A DNA stretch of 64,000 nt from the NCBI RefSeq assembly GCF_036884655.1, contig NC_088354.1, forward strand, positions 15,005,001-15,069,000. The letters are read 5' to 3'. The translations under genes and the position numbers were made by a program. This DNA comes from Musa acuminata AAA Group (lineage: Eukaryota > Streptophyta > Magnoliopsida > Zingiberales > Musaceae). Under the pieces are notes generated by a model. The model did not search any database and was not told where the DNA came from. It saw only the letters and a program-made list of their open reading frames with translations. Positions within the stretch are counted from its first letter, which is position 1, and every line of letters begins with the position of its first letter. This document shows positions 26,201 through 40,754 of the stretch, one piece after another.

Positions 26201-26918
26201 GTTTCGGAGACCACCATCCCCTTGGACTACTCCGATTTGCTGAACAAATTGTGCATTATTCTGCCTTCTGCAAACACACTTGCAAGATTGTGACTCTACG
26301 TTAATACAGCCCCCGCTGCACCACTCAAGGCCTAGCAACATGCTGAACTCATTGTACACTTTAGCCTCCTATGGACATATCTTTCACATGCTGAAGAGAA
26401 AGTTTCAATGCTCCATGACGTCGAGTTTCGATCGCCTTGGGATGGCCGTGAACATTCCATCATCCACATACAAGCCCATGTATGAGTACCGAATTCTTTG
26501 AGTTAGCAATTCCCCTCACCTATGTGAGCTTTGCACAACTTTTACGGTTGTTGAGCAACTCATTCCACCTTGCATGGTCTCATCCTTTACCAAGCGCCTC
26601 GCTTGCCTTGAGCACCATTAAGTATAGTTGTTAATGTTGAGCCGTAGCTTAAACTCAACCATCCCAACCTTTGTGCGCTCCGCATTCTTCCAAGCTTGCC
26701 TGTTCTCGTGGTGCCTCTTGCGCGAAGGGTTGGCCATTCCTCTAAATGCCAATCTCAAATACCCGCTCCTTCGAGCGACTCCTTTTCCCTACATCTCTAT
26801 GCCTATTTTCTCCCAAACGGTCACGCATGTGCTGACTGCCCTCAATGCAGCCCCACTAGATCCCTCACATTTGCATGCTAAGTGTTTCTATAAGTGCTTG
26901 TCCCGCTCTGATACCATC

Positions 26919-27365
26919 TGTCATGGATTTAGCTAGTTTTGCCTAAGTCGTGCGGTACCCTTGTATGTCCTTCCGCAAAGGTCAGCCTCCCCGAAGCCTC
27001 CCATGGTCTCTTAGGACTTACGAAAGAGAAAACGGGTTAGAGAGAACACCTCACTCGGGATCCACAAGCAAACATTCCAAGAAACACTTCATAGACAATT
27101 CAAATTACAAATAGACTTTACAAGCTCTGAATAGTTGCACAACAAAGGGTCAAAATGTTCCACTACAGACCGAAAATCTCTCATAAGTGTCCACATGACA
27201 TAACCTTTATTTACAAGCCTAAAGCGGCCACCAAACCTAACTAAAATAGGACTATTAAGCCTTCGGCTGTCCCTCTACATGCTAGGCAAAGTATGAACAT
27301 ACCAAAAGACATGGACATACATAAGCATTATATCAAACATCCTGTTTAGAAGTTTGTCCGTGATA
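26919..27365 (-). repeat. right (5') LTR of G
   Basis: TGTCATGGATTTAGC...TCCGTGATA, the same length as the left copy, next to the primer site. Confidence 0.85.
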
Positions 27366-27695
27366 GGTTAGCAGGGGGTTGCAGCCCGCGAGTGCCCCAC
27401 TCGCGGGCACTGCTTGTTGGGGTGACGCTCGCTTGCGGGTGTGCCGCTCACAAGGGGTGGCTCCCTTGCCTCCCGCCACAGAGGGCCATCGCTGGCAGGG
27501 TGGCGGCGGCCGTAGCAAGCAGCAGGAGATGGGGAGGGTTAGGGTTTTGGGCAGAAAGATAGTTTTGCCCTTGTGAATATGAGAAATTCTAGTTATGTCA
27601 TTTTATCTAAATTATGAAAATACCCCTCGTAATTTAAAAAATTCCCTACATGTCCTCGATTTCAGAAAATATTAATTAATTAAAAAGTTTAATTG

Positions 27696-27807
<112 letters not shown>

Positions 27808-28424
27808 CTGGTAGTCCTACATGATGATGATATGTATATGTGATATATGAGATGTAGACGGATGATCATGAACCGTGTGATGTGTGTACTTGTGATTATT
27901 ATTATTGGGGCCTATGAGCCTCTAATTTATTTCTCATTTATTGTTAGGCCTGTATGCCTATGATTAAGTTGTAATTACACGAGGAGGTGCAGCAGGAGCT
28001 TGGAAACGATAACGGGACCCACGAGACCAAAATGGACGATCGCGATGCATGGAGATGCGTCGAGATGCCAACGGAACCAACGATAACAAGATGGACGATC
28101 ACAGGGCATGAAGATGCACCACCGTATACATAGATCTTGATGTGAATGATTAGGCCCACTGGCTCAGGCTTAATCATATTAGGGTGTGGTCAATGATCAT
28201 TTATGTATGATTACTCATGTGATATGTGATTACTTGTACACATACTAGATATGTAAATATATTTGTATGCGATGTAGATATATATTAAATATGTATGTGT
28301 GTGATACGTCATGTTAGGAGACCAAATAAAAAATTCTTTTCTCTTTATAATCTTAAGTCGGTAAACATGAGACAATTAGATTGACTCACGTGGCCTTCCA
28401 TCGTTATAGGTAGGGACCGATTCT

Positions 28425-28745
28425 CGATGTAGGTTGAGTTGGTCGAATCACTCGAGGCTCACATATTTCGCGATTCGCTATCTTACCTACGACATAGAGA
28501 TATTACTAGTGACATGAGGTCATGGTATGCTTGGTCGAGTCACTCGAGGGCATATTGTCGAATCAGACTCATCTTGTAACGATGGTGATAACTTAACCAA
28601 ACACCATGGTTGGTTGAGTCACTTGAGGCCATGATGGTTCGAAGGCCGAACAGGACGAGAATCACAAGGAGTTGTGATTAGCAAGAGTTGCATACATTTA
28701 CGGGCTTAACGTAATTGGTCGAGTCACTCGAGGTTACGTTAAGAC
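28425..28745 (+). ncRNA. stem-loop series in the RNA leader of element E
   Basis: Four copies of a TTGGTCGAGTCACTCGAGG-like motif lie at about 28439, 28531, 28610 and 28714. Each contains its own small inverted repeat (TCGAG...CTCGA). Each is also flanked by longer arms unique to that copy, for example CTTAACGTAA before and TTACGTTAAG after the last one, which are exact inverted complements. They lie between the primer site and the gag start. This is a candidate structured part of the genomic RNA, not an independent gene. Confidence 0.6.
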
Positions 28746-28931
28746 GCCGATTGGATTTCGATCTCCATTAGAGATTTACTTGGGGTCTCCGATTCACATA
28801 CCAGAGGGAGTTGTATGATTCACGAGAAAATAATGAGAGTAGATTAAGATAGAAGTCCTTATCTTAATTATTTATTTTTTTTACAAAATCTGCATATTAT
28901 TTATTTTTGCTATATATTCATTTTCAAAAAT

Positions 28932-31900
28932 ATGTCGCATTCAAATCCCTTACGTGATATACTTGATGTCAACCGTCTCACTAGTCCAAATTACACCGAT
29001 TGGCATCGCAACCTAAGAATCATTCGCAAGATGAAGAAAATCATGTATGTCCTTGATATAGTGATGCCTACACTCGAGGAAGGGGCAAGCGGGGATGAGA
29101 TCGCTCGTTACGTGAAGTACACAGATGACTCCACTCTTGCTCAGTATTACATGTTGGGCTCTATGACTCCTAAGTTACAGAGACAACATGAAAATATAGA
29201 TGTCAAATCCATTATTCTACATCTCTGAAAATTGTTTGAGGAACATGGAAGGACTCAACGATATGAGATATCCAAGAATCTTTTTTGTGCTAGGATGACT
29301 AAGGGGACACCGGTTCAGAACCATATCCTTAAGAAGATTGAGTGGATAAAGAAACTCATAGGACTAGGAATGATCCTAGAGGATGACTTGTGTGTAGACC
29401 TTATACTTCAGTCCTTACTAGATTTCTTTTCTCAATCCATAATGAATTTTAATATGAACAAGCTTGAGGTGACTCTCCCTGAGCTCCTTAATATGTTAAG
29501 GGAGGCAAAGAGCACCATCAAGAAAGAAAAGCTAGTTCTCTATGCTAGTGAGACAAGAAAAAAGGAAGGCAGAAAAGTTTCTTAAGAAGGGCAAGGGCAA
29601 GGGCATATCAGGTAAAACAAAGGTTGCAAAGAAAAACCCAGTAAAGGACAATGGCCAGTGCTTCCACCGCGACAAAGATGGGCACTAGAAGAGGAACTAC
29701 AAAAAGTATCTTGTAGAGAGGATGAAACAAAAGCTTAGAGAAGCTTTCGGTACATTCACGATCAGTCTCTAGTTGTCATATTTTTGTGATAGTGCATGGT
29801 ATTGGATACCGATAGTGCTTATCACATCTGTAATTTGTTACAAATTCTGGCAAAGCCTAGGAGATTGGCGTAAGGAATATTGCATAATGGTTTGTTTATA
29901 ATAGATACTGCTCCATATATCATGAATGTAAGTGTGTCCAAGAGGAAATGAGATAAGGTGAACATTACATACTTGTGGCATTATAGGCTAGGTCACATCC
30001 ATGAGGGAAGGATTCAAAAGTTATTAAATGATGGATCTTTAGATCCATTTGACTATGAGTCATATGCAACTTGCGAGCCTTACCTTCGTGAAAAAATGAG
30101 TAACTCTCCATTTAGTGGAATTGGAGAGAGAGCTATTGAGTTGCTGGAACTCATACATAGTGGTCCCATGTCAACTCATGCCATAAGTGGTTACTCCTAC
30201 TTCATTAATTTTACTGATGATTTCTCAAGGTATGGACATGCGTACTTAATGAAGTACAAGTTCGAGGCCTTTGAGAAATTTAGGAAGTATAAGAATGAAG
30301 TGAAGAATAAGACTGTAAAGAGTATCAAGACTCTTCGATCAGATCGAGGAGGTGAGTACTTGAGTACAGAGTTCACCCAGTTCCTCAAAGACCATGGGAT
30401 TTTGTCCTAGTGGACACCTCCTTATACACCTCATCTCAATAGTGTCTTCGAAAGGAGGAATTACACACTGTTAGACATGGTGCAGTCCATGATGAGTTTC
30501 GCTGACCTCACCGTCTTATTCTGGGGATACGCTCTAGAGACCGCAGCTTACCTTCTGAACAAAATTCTAACTAAATCGGTGGTGTATACTCCATATGAGA
30601 TATGAAAAGGGAAAAGCTCGATCTTAAGATTGTTAAGATTTGGGGCTGCCTTGCCCACATCAAAAGACACAACCCCAACAAATTAAAATCTAGGACGGAA
30701 CGGTGCATATTCGTGGGATACCCCAATGAAACTAATGGGTATTATTTCTATCATCCCGAGGACCAAAAGGTCTTTGTAGCCAAGAGAGTAGTATTCCTTG
30801 AAAAGGAACATATTCTTGGCGGAGACAATGGGAGTATGATAGAGTTGAACGAGGATGGAGAATCTAGCTCAAGCACCATTCCACAGCTCGAGTCTGTTCA
30901 GGTACCTAACACTAACACACAAGTTTTGACTTTACATAGGTTCGATAGAGTATCTCATCCCCTTGAGAGATATGTGGGATATATTGAAGGAGAGAATATT
31001 GAGGATATTGATCCTCAGACCTACGAGGAGGCTATTACGAGTATAGACTCTAGGAAGTGGTAAGAAGCTATGAATTCTAAGATGGATTCCATGTACTCCA
31101 ACAAGGTTTGGAACTTAATTGATGCACCTGAGGGTATTGTATTCATTGGTTGCAAGTGGATCTTCAAAAAGAAAATCGAAGTAGATGAAAAAGTAGAGAC
31201 CTATAATGCAAGGCTAATGGCTAAGGGGTATTGTCAAAGACAAGGTGTTGACTATGACGAAACATTCTCACTCGTAGCCATGCTAAAATTTATTCGAATT
31301 CTATTGACTATTGCAACACACTACGATTATGAGATCTGATAGATGGATGTGAAAACCGCATTCCTCAATAGTAACCTCGAGGAGGAGGTGTATATGATAC
31401 AACTTGAGGGATTCCAAGGACTACCCAAATAAGGTGTATAGGTTGCTTAGGTCCATTTATGGACTAAAGCAAGCTTTCCAAAGTTGGAACATAAGATTTG
31501 ATGAGGTAATCAGATCTTATAACTTCGTTAAGAACAAAGATGAGCCTTGTGTATACAAGAAGGTAAGTGGACCTTTTCGGTGTTATATGTGGATGACATC
31601 CTAATAATTAGGAATGATGTAGGAATGCTATCCACGGTAAAGACTTAGTTATCTAGACACTTTTCCATGAAAGACTTAGGAGAAGCATCCTATATCTTAG
31701 GGATTTGGATCTATAGAGATAGATCTAAAAGGATGCTTGACTTGTCCTAATCCAGGTACATAGACACCATTGTCAAAAGGTTTAACATGAAAAATTCTAA
31801 GAAATGTCTCATACCAATGCGACATAAGATATCACTTTCTAGGAGTATATCCCTAAAGACTCATGAAGAAAGGGCGAACATGGATAAGATACTCTATGTC

Positions 31901-32520
31901 TCAGCGATAGGGTCTATCATATATGCCATGTTATGTACTAGGTCTGATATAGCGTATGCTTTGAGTGTCACGAGCAGGTATCACTCAAATCCAGGCTTGG
32001 AGCACCGGAAAGCAAAAAAGTGTATCCTTAAGTACTTGAGAAGAACTAACGATCTTTTACTAGTATATGGAGGAAGCAATCTCAAGGTTAAAGGCTACAC
32101 AGACTCGAGTTTTGGGTCTAATGTCGATGATAGCAAGTCGAATTCGGGGTATATGTACACTCTAAATAGAGGAGCAGTATACAGGAAGAGTTCTAAGCAA
32201 GATACTACTGTTGACTCGACAACAGAGGCGGAGGACATTGCTATAGCAAAGGCAACAAAGGAGGGAGGTTAGATGAAGAAGTTCATCACAAATCTATGAG
32301 TCGTGCCGGGTAACGAGGAACCGATTTCCTTATATTGCGACAACTACAGGGTGATTGCTCAAATAAGGGAACCTAGGTCTCATCATTAGTGTTTTGAGAA
32401 GGTTCTTACTTATTAGAGAGATCATAGCCCGATGAGATATAGTAGTGGAAAAAGTTCTATCCAAAGATAATATCGCAGATCCACTAACAAAGCCGTTATC
32501 TCAGATTGTCTTTGAACATC
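28932..32520 (+). pseudogene. decayed copia gag-pol of element E
   Basis: The gag frame starts at 28932 with [16 protein letters not shown]. It breaks at a TGA (29226-29228) where element A has an Arg codon, then continues to about 29585. The zinc knuckle (about 29660) has lost one Cys to Arg and another to Tyr. Integrase (29958-30410 and on), reverse transcriptase (31070-31604) and RNase H (31787-32272) are each recognisable by alignment with A. They are split by stops and frameshifts, so no functional polyprotein is possible. Confidence 0.85.
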
Positions 32521-32578
32521 ACAGGAGTCTGATGGATATCAGACATATAAATGATTGACTTTAGGTCAAGTGAGAGAT

Positions 32579-34297
<1,719 letters not shown>

Positions 34298-34302
34298 GGA
34301 GG

Positions 34303-35260
34303 TAGCGACGGTGGCGTGGGTAGTTGTTGTAGAAACACCAAGGATCATAGCTAGAAAGTAGTGACGATGGTGCGACTAGAAGGCAATGGTGTTGGCGTGG
34401 GGAGTTGTCCTGTTTCTATTGCTACGAGGAGGAAATGCTGCTACTAAGGTTGGGAGGCAACGATGGTGGCGTGACTAGGAGCAACGTCGTCAAGGGCTGG
34501 GAGGCAGCGATGATTTCTTGGCTGGAGGGAAAGAAACGATTGCTCGGTTGGGAGGGAATTGTGGCGGCGATTGCTCGATTGGAGGGATGAGGACCAATGA
34601 GGGGTCACCGAGGCTAGGAAAGAGACGATCGCTCGGTTAGGAAGGAACGTCGAGGGTTGCAGTTGGAAATGGGATGAGGCATGGTTGAGGGCGACTGCGG
34701 TGAAAGGTGGGATGAGGTACGACTGAGGGCGACTGCGACGAAGGTGGGATGAGGAACTATAATGGGAATGATCACTCAGTTGGAGGGGTGAGGACCGGTG
34801 AGGGGCCACCGAGGCTAGGAAATAGTGGCAGTGACCCTTCCTCGCTCGAGCAAGATGGGGTGACAGCCTTTTTTTTTTAATTTTATGATGGCCGATGATG
34901 GTTGCGGTGGCGAAGTGATATAAGAATTTATAACTGGAACGTCGAGGATCACTGCTCTAATACTAGATGATAAGACCCTAGGATTTTATCATAGAAGAAG
35001 AGAAAGAAAAGGGATGATCACTTCAAGGGGATCGACCTCATTGATCACTTTGAGGGGATCGACCTCCTAGGGTTTGTCAAAAGCTAGAATAATAATTCAT
35101 AGATAGATAAAAAGAAACAAGTACATCCATATTTATAGAGTTCTACTCTTGACTCCTAATAAATAAATAAATCTCAAGTAAGCCCCTATTCGACTTTTAC
35201 TGGACTAGATAAATTTAATAAAATATTATTCAAAACTCAGAAAATAAATGGATCCTAACA
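34303..35260 (-). mobile_element. Ty3/gypsy remnant F, 5' part (LTR, primer site, leader)
   Basis: Resumes directly after E's target duplication. The right LTR (5' LTR on the minus strand) is 34968-35260, TGATAAGACC...GATCCTAACA. Next to it the complement of CTGCTCTAATACTA (34952-34965) is a slightly mutated initiator-tRNA-Met primer site. The rest is GC-rich leader with imperfect GGGATGAGG and TCGGTTGGGAGG-like repeats. Confidence 0.65.
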
Positions 35261-35345
35261 ATTTCTAGCAACTTTGATTTAGTTCCCACCTCTTGTCGCC
35301 TACTCATAAACTAATCATTCCTCTCGATTGACTGAAGTCCTAGGA
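35261..35345 (+). other. fragment resembling the leader intron of the RRM gene (part 1)
   Basis: ATTTCTAGCAACTTT is shared exactly with 14769-14783. The following bases match the RRM leader intron with few differences (GATT..GTTCC.ACC.CTTGTCG.CTACT). The rest of this copy follows element D at 58466. Confidence 0.6.
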
Positions 35346-35428
35346 TGTTGGGTCCAGCCCATATGTGGGCTTGGACAATTGGGCCTTTTGGGCCCAAATC
35401 ACTAATTAAAAGGCAAAAGAGATAGGGC

Positions 35429-35464
<36 letters not shown>

Positions 35465-35744
35465 CAGCGAGCAGTGAGCATGCGTAGCGAGCAACGACGC
35501 ACAGAAAGAGAGAAAATAATATAGAGAGAAAAGGAGAGAGAAAGATTAGGATATGGAGTTTTTCCCACATTGGGTTTTCCATGTTAAAAAATTAGTCTCA
35601 TTGTGTGATTAATTTATTATTCTATCATTTATGCTGTGCTGGTTGATATTTGCATTTTAATATCAAGTTGGTATTTTGATGAGGAACTCATTTTGATACA
35701 TAAAGAGGGAAAAAAATTATTTCGCTAATAGGTTTTTCCCAACA
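35346..35744 (+). repeat. 5' LTR of D, internally deleted
   Basis: TGTTGGGTCCAGCCC...TTTTTCCCAACA. It lacks roughly 300 bases present in the 3' LTR between GGATATG and TTTTTCCCACATT. A (GA)n tract lies at 35436-35464. Confidence 0.85.
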
Positions 35745-35746
35745 AG

Positions 35747-35760
35747 TGGTATCAGAGTAA
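35747..35760 (+). other. primer-binding site of D
   Basis: TGGTATCAGAGTAA lies two bases after the LTR. The first eleven bases match initiator tRNA-Met. Confidence 0.85.
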
Positions 35761-35768
35761 TAGGTTAT

Positions 35769-36746
35769 TTGGTGCTAGTTTTTACTTGTGTGATTAAAAT
35801 AGAGCAGTCAGATGGTATAATTAAATTGAACTCATCAAATTATTCCACTTGGAGGCATATGATGGAAGATCTGTTTTATTTCAAAGATTTGTATAAGCCT
35901 ATCAAGGTTATAGATAAACCTTCTACTATGGACGATGAAGAATGGGAAATTCAATATAGAAAAGCTATTGCCTATATTAGAAGATGGATGGATATAAATT
36001 TGAATGAGCATATTTCTGATGAAACCAGAGCTGATATTGTTTGGCAAAGGTTAGAAAATCTCTTTGCGAAAAAGATAGTGGGAAATAAAATTTCTCTCTT
36101 TAGAAGGCTTGTAAATTTGAAGTTTAAAGATGATGGTAACATTGTTGAGCATATAAGCCTATTTCAGAGTCTTGCAAACAAGCTGGTTACTATGAAAATG
36201 AATATAGATGATGAGATGTAAGGATTATTACTTCTAAGCTCTTTACTAGAAAGTTGAGAAATGTTTGTGGTGACAATTTGTAACTCCATGCCAGAGGGGA
36301 CTTTAACTATAGATATGGTTAAAGATAGTTTGCTAAATGAAGATGTCAGAAGGAAAGAACAGGGTGAATCTTCTTCTAGTGCATTTGTTACTGCAAAATA
36401 AGAAAGACGTGGAAGAAGTCATAGCAGAAATCCACATGATTATAAAGGAAGATCCAAATCTAGAAGAGATATCAAATGTTTCCACTGTAACAAACCAGGT
36501 CACATGAAGAAAGAGTGTAGGTTTTGAAAGCGAGAACAGAATGAAAGGAAGAAAAATGTGAAAGGGACCAATACAATTGCTGAATGTGATATCACTATTG
36601 TTTGTGATGACGGTTGTGTCAGTCTTATAGCTCAGGATAGTAATTGGGTAATTAACTCTAGTGTTTTATTTCATGTTACTTCTCATGGTGATTTCTTAAG
36701 GTCTTACACTGTTGGTGATTTTGGTAATGTCAAAATGGGAAACAGT

Positions 36747-36808
<62 letters not shown>

Positions 36809-38207
36809 ATTATGGGTATTGGAGATATTTGCTTGGAGACCAGTATTGAGAGCAAATTGAAACTAAAAGATGTAAGGTATGTTCCAGATATTTGTCTTAA
36901 CTTGATATCTACAAGCAGACTTGATAATGAAGGCTTTGCACATTATTTTGATGAAAGCAAATGGAAACTCATTAAAGGTTCTCTAATTATGACAAGAGGA
37001 AATAAGCTTAACTCTTTTTATGTCTTGGAAGCTAAGCTACACAAAGGAGAGATTAATGCAATTCAGAAAGGTGAAAGTATAGATCTTTGACACAAGAGAC
37101 TTGGTCATATCAGCGAGAAGGGACTTCAAACTCTTGCTAGAAAGCAGTTCTTACCAGAGTTGAGGGGTACATCTCTTAAATCTTGTGATCATTGCTTAGC
37201 TGGAAAAACACATAGAGTTATATTTTATACATATCCATCATCTAAAAGATCAAATATTATTGATTTAGTTCATACTGATGTTTATACTATGCAAACTAGA
37301 ACTCTTGGAGGTGCTCTTTATTTTGTTATTTTTATTGATGACCATTCTAGAAAAGTATGGGCTTTTGCTTTAAAATCTAAAGATTAGGTACTCGATGTTT
37401 TCAAGGAGTTTCATGTCAACGTTGAAAGAGAAACTAGCAGAAAATTAAAGTATGTTTGATCAGATAATGGTAGCGAGTACAAGGGTTCTTTTGAGAATTA
37501 TTGCAGGTTCCATGGAATCAGGCTTGAGAAAATAGTTCTTAAACTCCTCAACAGAATGGTATGGCAGAAAGGATGAACAAAACAATTGAAGAAAGGATTA
37601 GGTGTATGCTTTCCCATGCCAAGTTACCGAAGTCATTTTAGGGGGAGGCTATGAGAACTACAGTTGATCTGATAAATCTTTTTCCATCAGTTCTTCTGAA
37701 AGGTGATGTTCCAGAGAGAGTATGGAGAGGAAAAGATATATCTTATAATCATTTGAGAGTCTTTAAGTGTAAAACATTTGTTCATATTCCCAAAGATGAG
37801 AGGTCCAAGCTTGATAATAAGGCAAAAGCATGTATTTTCTTGGGATATGGTCATGAAGAGTTTGGGTACAAATTATGTGATCCAGTGAACAAGAAGATTA
37901 TTAGAAGCAGAGATGTTGTATTTCTGGAAGACCAATTGTTTGATGATGGTGATAATGTTGAGAAGCTAGAAACCTCTGTTTATATTCCTTGAAGTTTGGG
38001 TCCAGTTCCTTCACCTGTAGTTCATGATGATCATGGGGGAGATGAATAAGAAGATCATGGTAAGAATGTAAGTGATGATACTCCTACAGTTGATGATATT
38101 GAACCAACTGAACATGCACCTCCATCACCAGTTGAGATTCCATTGAGAAGATCCACTAGAGAGCGACAACCATCTACTAGATATCCTCCACATGAGTATG
38201 TTATGCT
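35769..38207 (+). pseudogene. copia gag-integrase part of D, broken
   Basis: The gag region is open at 35769-36221, then crossed by stops. A CCHC zinc knuckle, CFHCNKPGHMKKEC, is intact at about 36478-36519. The protease region contains an inserted TA microsatellite (36749-36806). The integrase region shows the HKRLGHISEKGL and CDHCLAGK zinc-binding segment, then VHTDVY, IDDHSRKVW and SDNGSEY. Stops interrupt each part. The frame is cut at HEYVML by element A. Confidence 0.85.
36749..36806. repeat. (TA)n microsatellite in D
   Basis: Twenty-nine TA units lie inside the former protease-coding region. Confidence 0.95.
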
Positions 38208-39702
38208 TGCTAGTCATATGTGCCCAGCAAGCCAATCACGTGAGTGATGGCACGTGTGACTTGATACATAATCTTTTTTGCTTATTATATTTTGGCGTAT
38301 ATCACTTTATAACAATTGCATATGTGCATATATATATTGTGATGTCCTTGGATTTGTGCAATGGGAATCGGATCGTGATGAGATCACGATAATGAGATCG
38401 ATTCACCTTTAAACACACATCCTAAATAATCCCGGTCATAGGTTACTCGAGAGGGACATCGTGATAACCGGATAGACTGGTGTGCTGTATACCCGTCCAT
38501 ATGATGGATGCAGCTGATCTCATAGTTGCTCGTGTAGGGACACTAGGGATACAGTACAGGTGCTCATTGGAGAATGAGTTCACTGATTGATCCGCTTACG
38601 GAATGCTGGATGGTTGATGATGCCTTATTGTCAGACAGCGATTCCGTAGTCCTAGTGGTGTATCTGGTCCTTAGACTTGAGACACCAAGGATGTCCTGTA
38701 TGAGTGCTCCACTCTTTGATACCAGACTTATAGGTTTGGCTGTCCCCAGATCTAGTACAGTTGGTCATTGGGAGTGGTAGCCGACCTTACGAGGGCTATT
38801 GAGTGTCAATAGAGGATTATCCACTCTCGGCGTCATGAGAGGAATATCCTATGTGTTCTTGCTCAGACAAATCCCTGGCCAGGGTCATTCGGGTTGAGAG
38901 AGAAAGAGTTCTCCGGGAGAATCCGATTAGAGTGAGACTCGAGTAGAAACCGTATGGGTTTGACAACACCATGCTCGATATACGGTCTCTGGGATATTAG
39001 ATGGATGAGGGACTATAGGTACATGGTAACTGAGGACAGACATGTCCAATGGATTGGATTCCCCTGTATCGTCTGGGGACTACGGCGTAGTGGCCTAGTA
39101 CGTCCGTAGTCGATGAGTCAAGTGAATTATTACAGAGATAATAATTCACTCAGTCAGAAGGAGTTCTGACAGGTATGACTCACGGCCAGCTCGATATTGG
39201 GCCTAGAGGGTCACACACATATGGTAGGCATTGCGATGAGTAGAGGTTCGGATATGAGATATCCGACGGATCCCTTGTCTTATTGGATGCAGATCCAATA
39301 CCCACTAGGGAAGGACCCATTAGGGTTTGACACGGGATCTCTATAAATAGGAGGGATTCACAGCCTCATAGGCTAGAGTCTTTGCTTGCCTTTCCTATTC
39401 TCCTCTCCCTCTCCACCTCAGAGTAGGCCTTGAGATTTGAGGAGCGTCGTCGCAACCCTGCTATGTGGATCACCGCTAGAGAGGAGGACGCTTGACCTCC
39501 TTCACCCTCTCCTAAGGATCTGCAAGGAAACAGAGATATACGATCTCCCTAGGTAACACAATCTCTATACGTAGTTTTGTGTTTTGCGGATTTTTGCGCA
39601 CCAATCTTCGCACGACGACGAACATCTTTTTGGGAATCGGGGATTTTTGTTTTCTTGTTCTTCCGCTGCGCATATGATGTCGCCTGCAATGATTTCCTAA
39701 CA
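38208..39702 (+). repeat. 5' LTR of A
   Basis: TGCTAGTCAT...TTTCCTAACA. A likely TATA-type region is CTCTATAAATAGGAGG at about 39341, followed by a CT-rich start region. Confidence 0.9.
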
Positions 39703-39703
39703 G

Positions 39704-39716
39704 TGGTATCAGAGCC
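39704..39716 (+). other. primer-binding site of A
   Basis: TGGTATCAGAGCC, one base after the 5' LTR. Confidence 0.9.
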
Positions 39717-39829
39717 AGGTTGTTCGTGCGAATGATTGGTTTTGAACTGCGTGTATTGTGTTTAGGAAGAATTTTGACGTCAAAATCGTTGACGCAAAAG
39801 CGAGGAAGGGCAGCAACAGTTGCTGCCCT

Positions 39830-40215
39830 CGATCTGCATGCCTGCAGCCACCTGCAGCGGCAGCCGCAGCCGTAGCCAGGCAGCACAGCGCCGGCGCATG
39901 CGCAAGCGCTGTGCCTGCAGCAGCCGGCCGGTGGCCTGCTTGCAGCAGGCTTGCTGCCGGCGGGGCTGGCAACCCACGGGCAGAGGCGTCGCAGGGTAGC
40001 GGCGCCTGCCGCCGAAAGGAAGCGGCGCCTGCCGCCGCAGGGCAGCGACGCGCGACGCCTGCCGCCGCTGCTCCCGCGGGCGAAACCCCCCCCCACAGGG
40101 GCGGCCGCCCGGCGGGACAGCACCGCCTGCGGAGGCAGCGACGCCCGAAGGGGGAGCCCACCTGCAGCGGCAGCGTCGCCAGCGAGCGTGCCGCCTGCAG
40201 GCGAGGGCAGTGTGG
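39830..40215 (+). other. GC-rich low-complexity block in the leader of A
   Basis: Dense CTGCAGC / GCCGCCG words set this block apart from the AT-rich element around it. Element E has a shorter related block split by G. Long frames exist on both strands, but only because stops are rare in such DNA; no domain is visible. Origin by capture of host DNA is possible but unproven. Confidence 0.5.
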
Positions 40216-40754
40216 ACGGATGATCATGGACCGTGTGATGTGTGTACTTGTGATTATTATTATTGAGGTATGCGAACCTCCATTATATTTCTCGTTTATT
40301 GTCAGGCCTGCGTGCCTATGATTAAGTTGTAATCACATGAGGAGGCGCAGCGGGATCGTGGATGCGATAGCGGGACCCACGAGACGGACGATCGTGATGC
40401 ATGGAGATGCATCAAGATGTCGACGAAACTGACGAGGACGAGATGGACGATCACAGGGCATGGAGATGCACCGTTGCACACATAGATCTTGATGTGAGTG
40501 ATTAGGCCTACTGGCTCGGGCCTAATCATATTAGGTTGTGGTCCATGATCATCTGGTGTGATTGCTTATACACATACTAGATATGTATATATATTTGCAT
40601 GCGATGTAGATATATATTAAATATGTATATGTGTGACATGTCATATTAGGAGACCAAATTATAGAAACATCTCTCGATAATATTAAGTCGGTAAACGTGA
40701 GACAATTAGATTGACCCACGTGGCCTTCCATCGTTATGAGTAGGAACCGATTCC

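Larger units (their letters stand above)
22796..27365 (-). mobile_element. LTR element G without recognisable coding genes (LARD-like)
   Basis: Two LTRs of 447 bases each (22796-23242 and 26919-27365) flank a 3.7-kb interior. The primer site is the complement of CCGCTCTGATACCA at 26903-26916, and the polypurine tract is the complement of TTCTCCCCTACTT after 23242. Both place the element on the minus strand. The flanks CGGTT and AGGTT agree in four of five bases, as a decayed target duplication. On neither strand does the interior show a gag or pol domain or a frame over about 100 codons. It is either a large retrotransposon derivative or fully decayed. It sits in the leader of E. Confidence 0.75.

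Noticed and set aside
24201..26936. Several 60-100 codon frames in element G
   Set aside because: They are short, on both strands, and match no retroelement domain; G is treated as non-coding.
39512..40321. Open frames of 172-203 codons on both strands in the leader of A
   Set aside because: They overlap each other on opposite strands in GC-rich low-complexity DNA where stops are rare, and show no domain.
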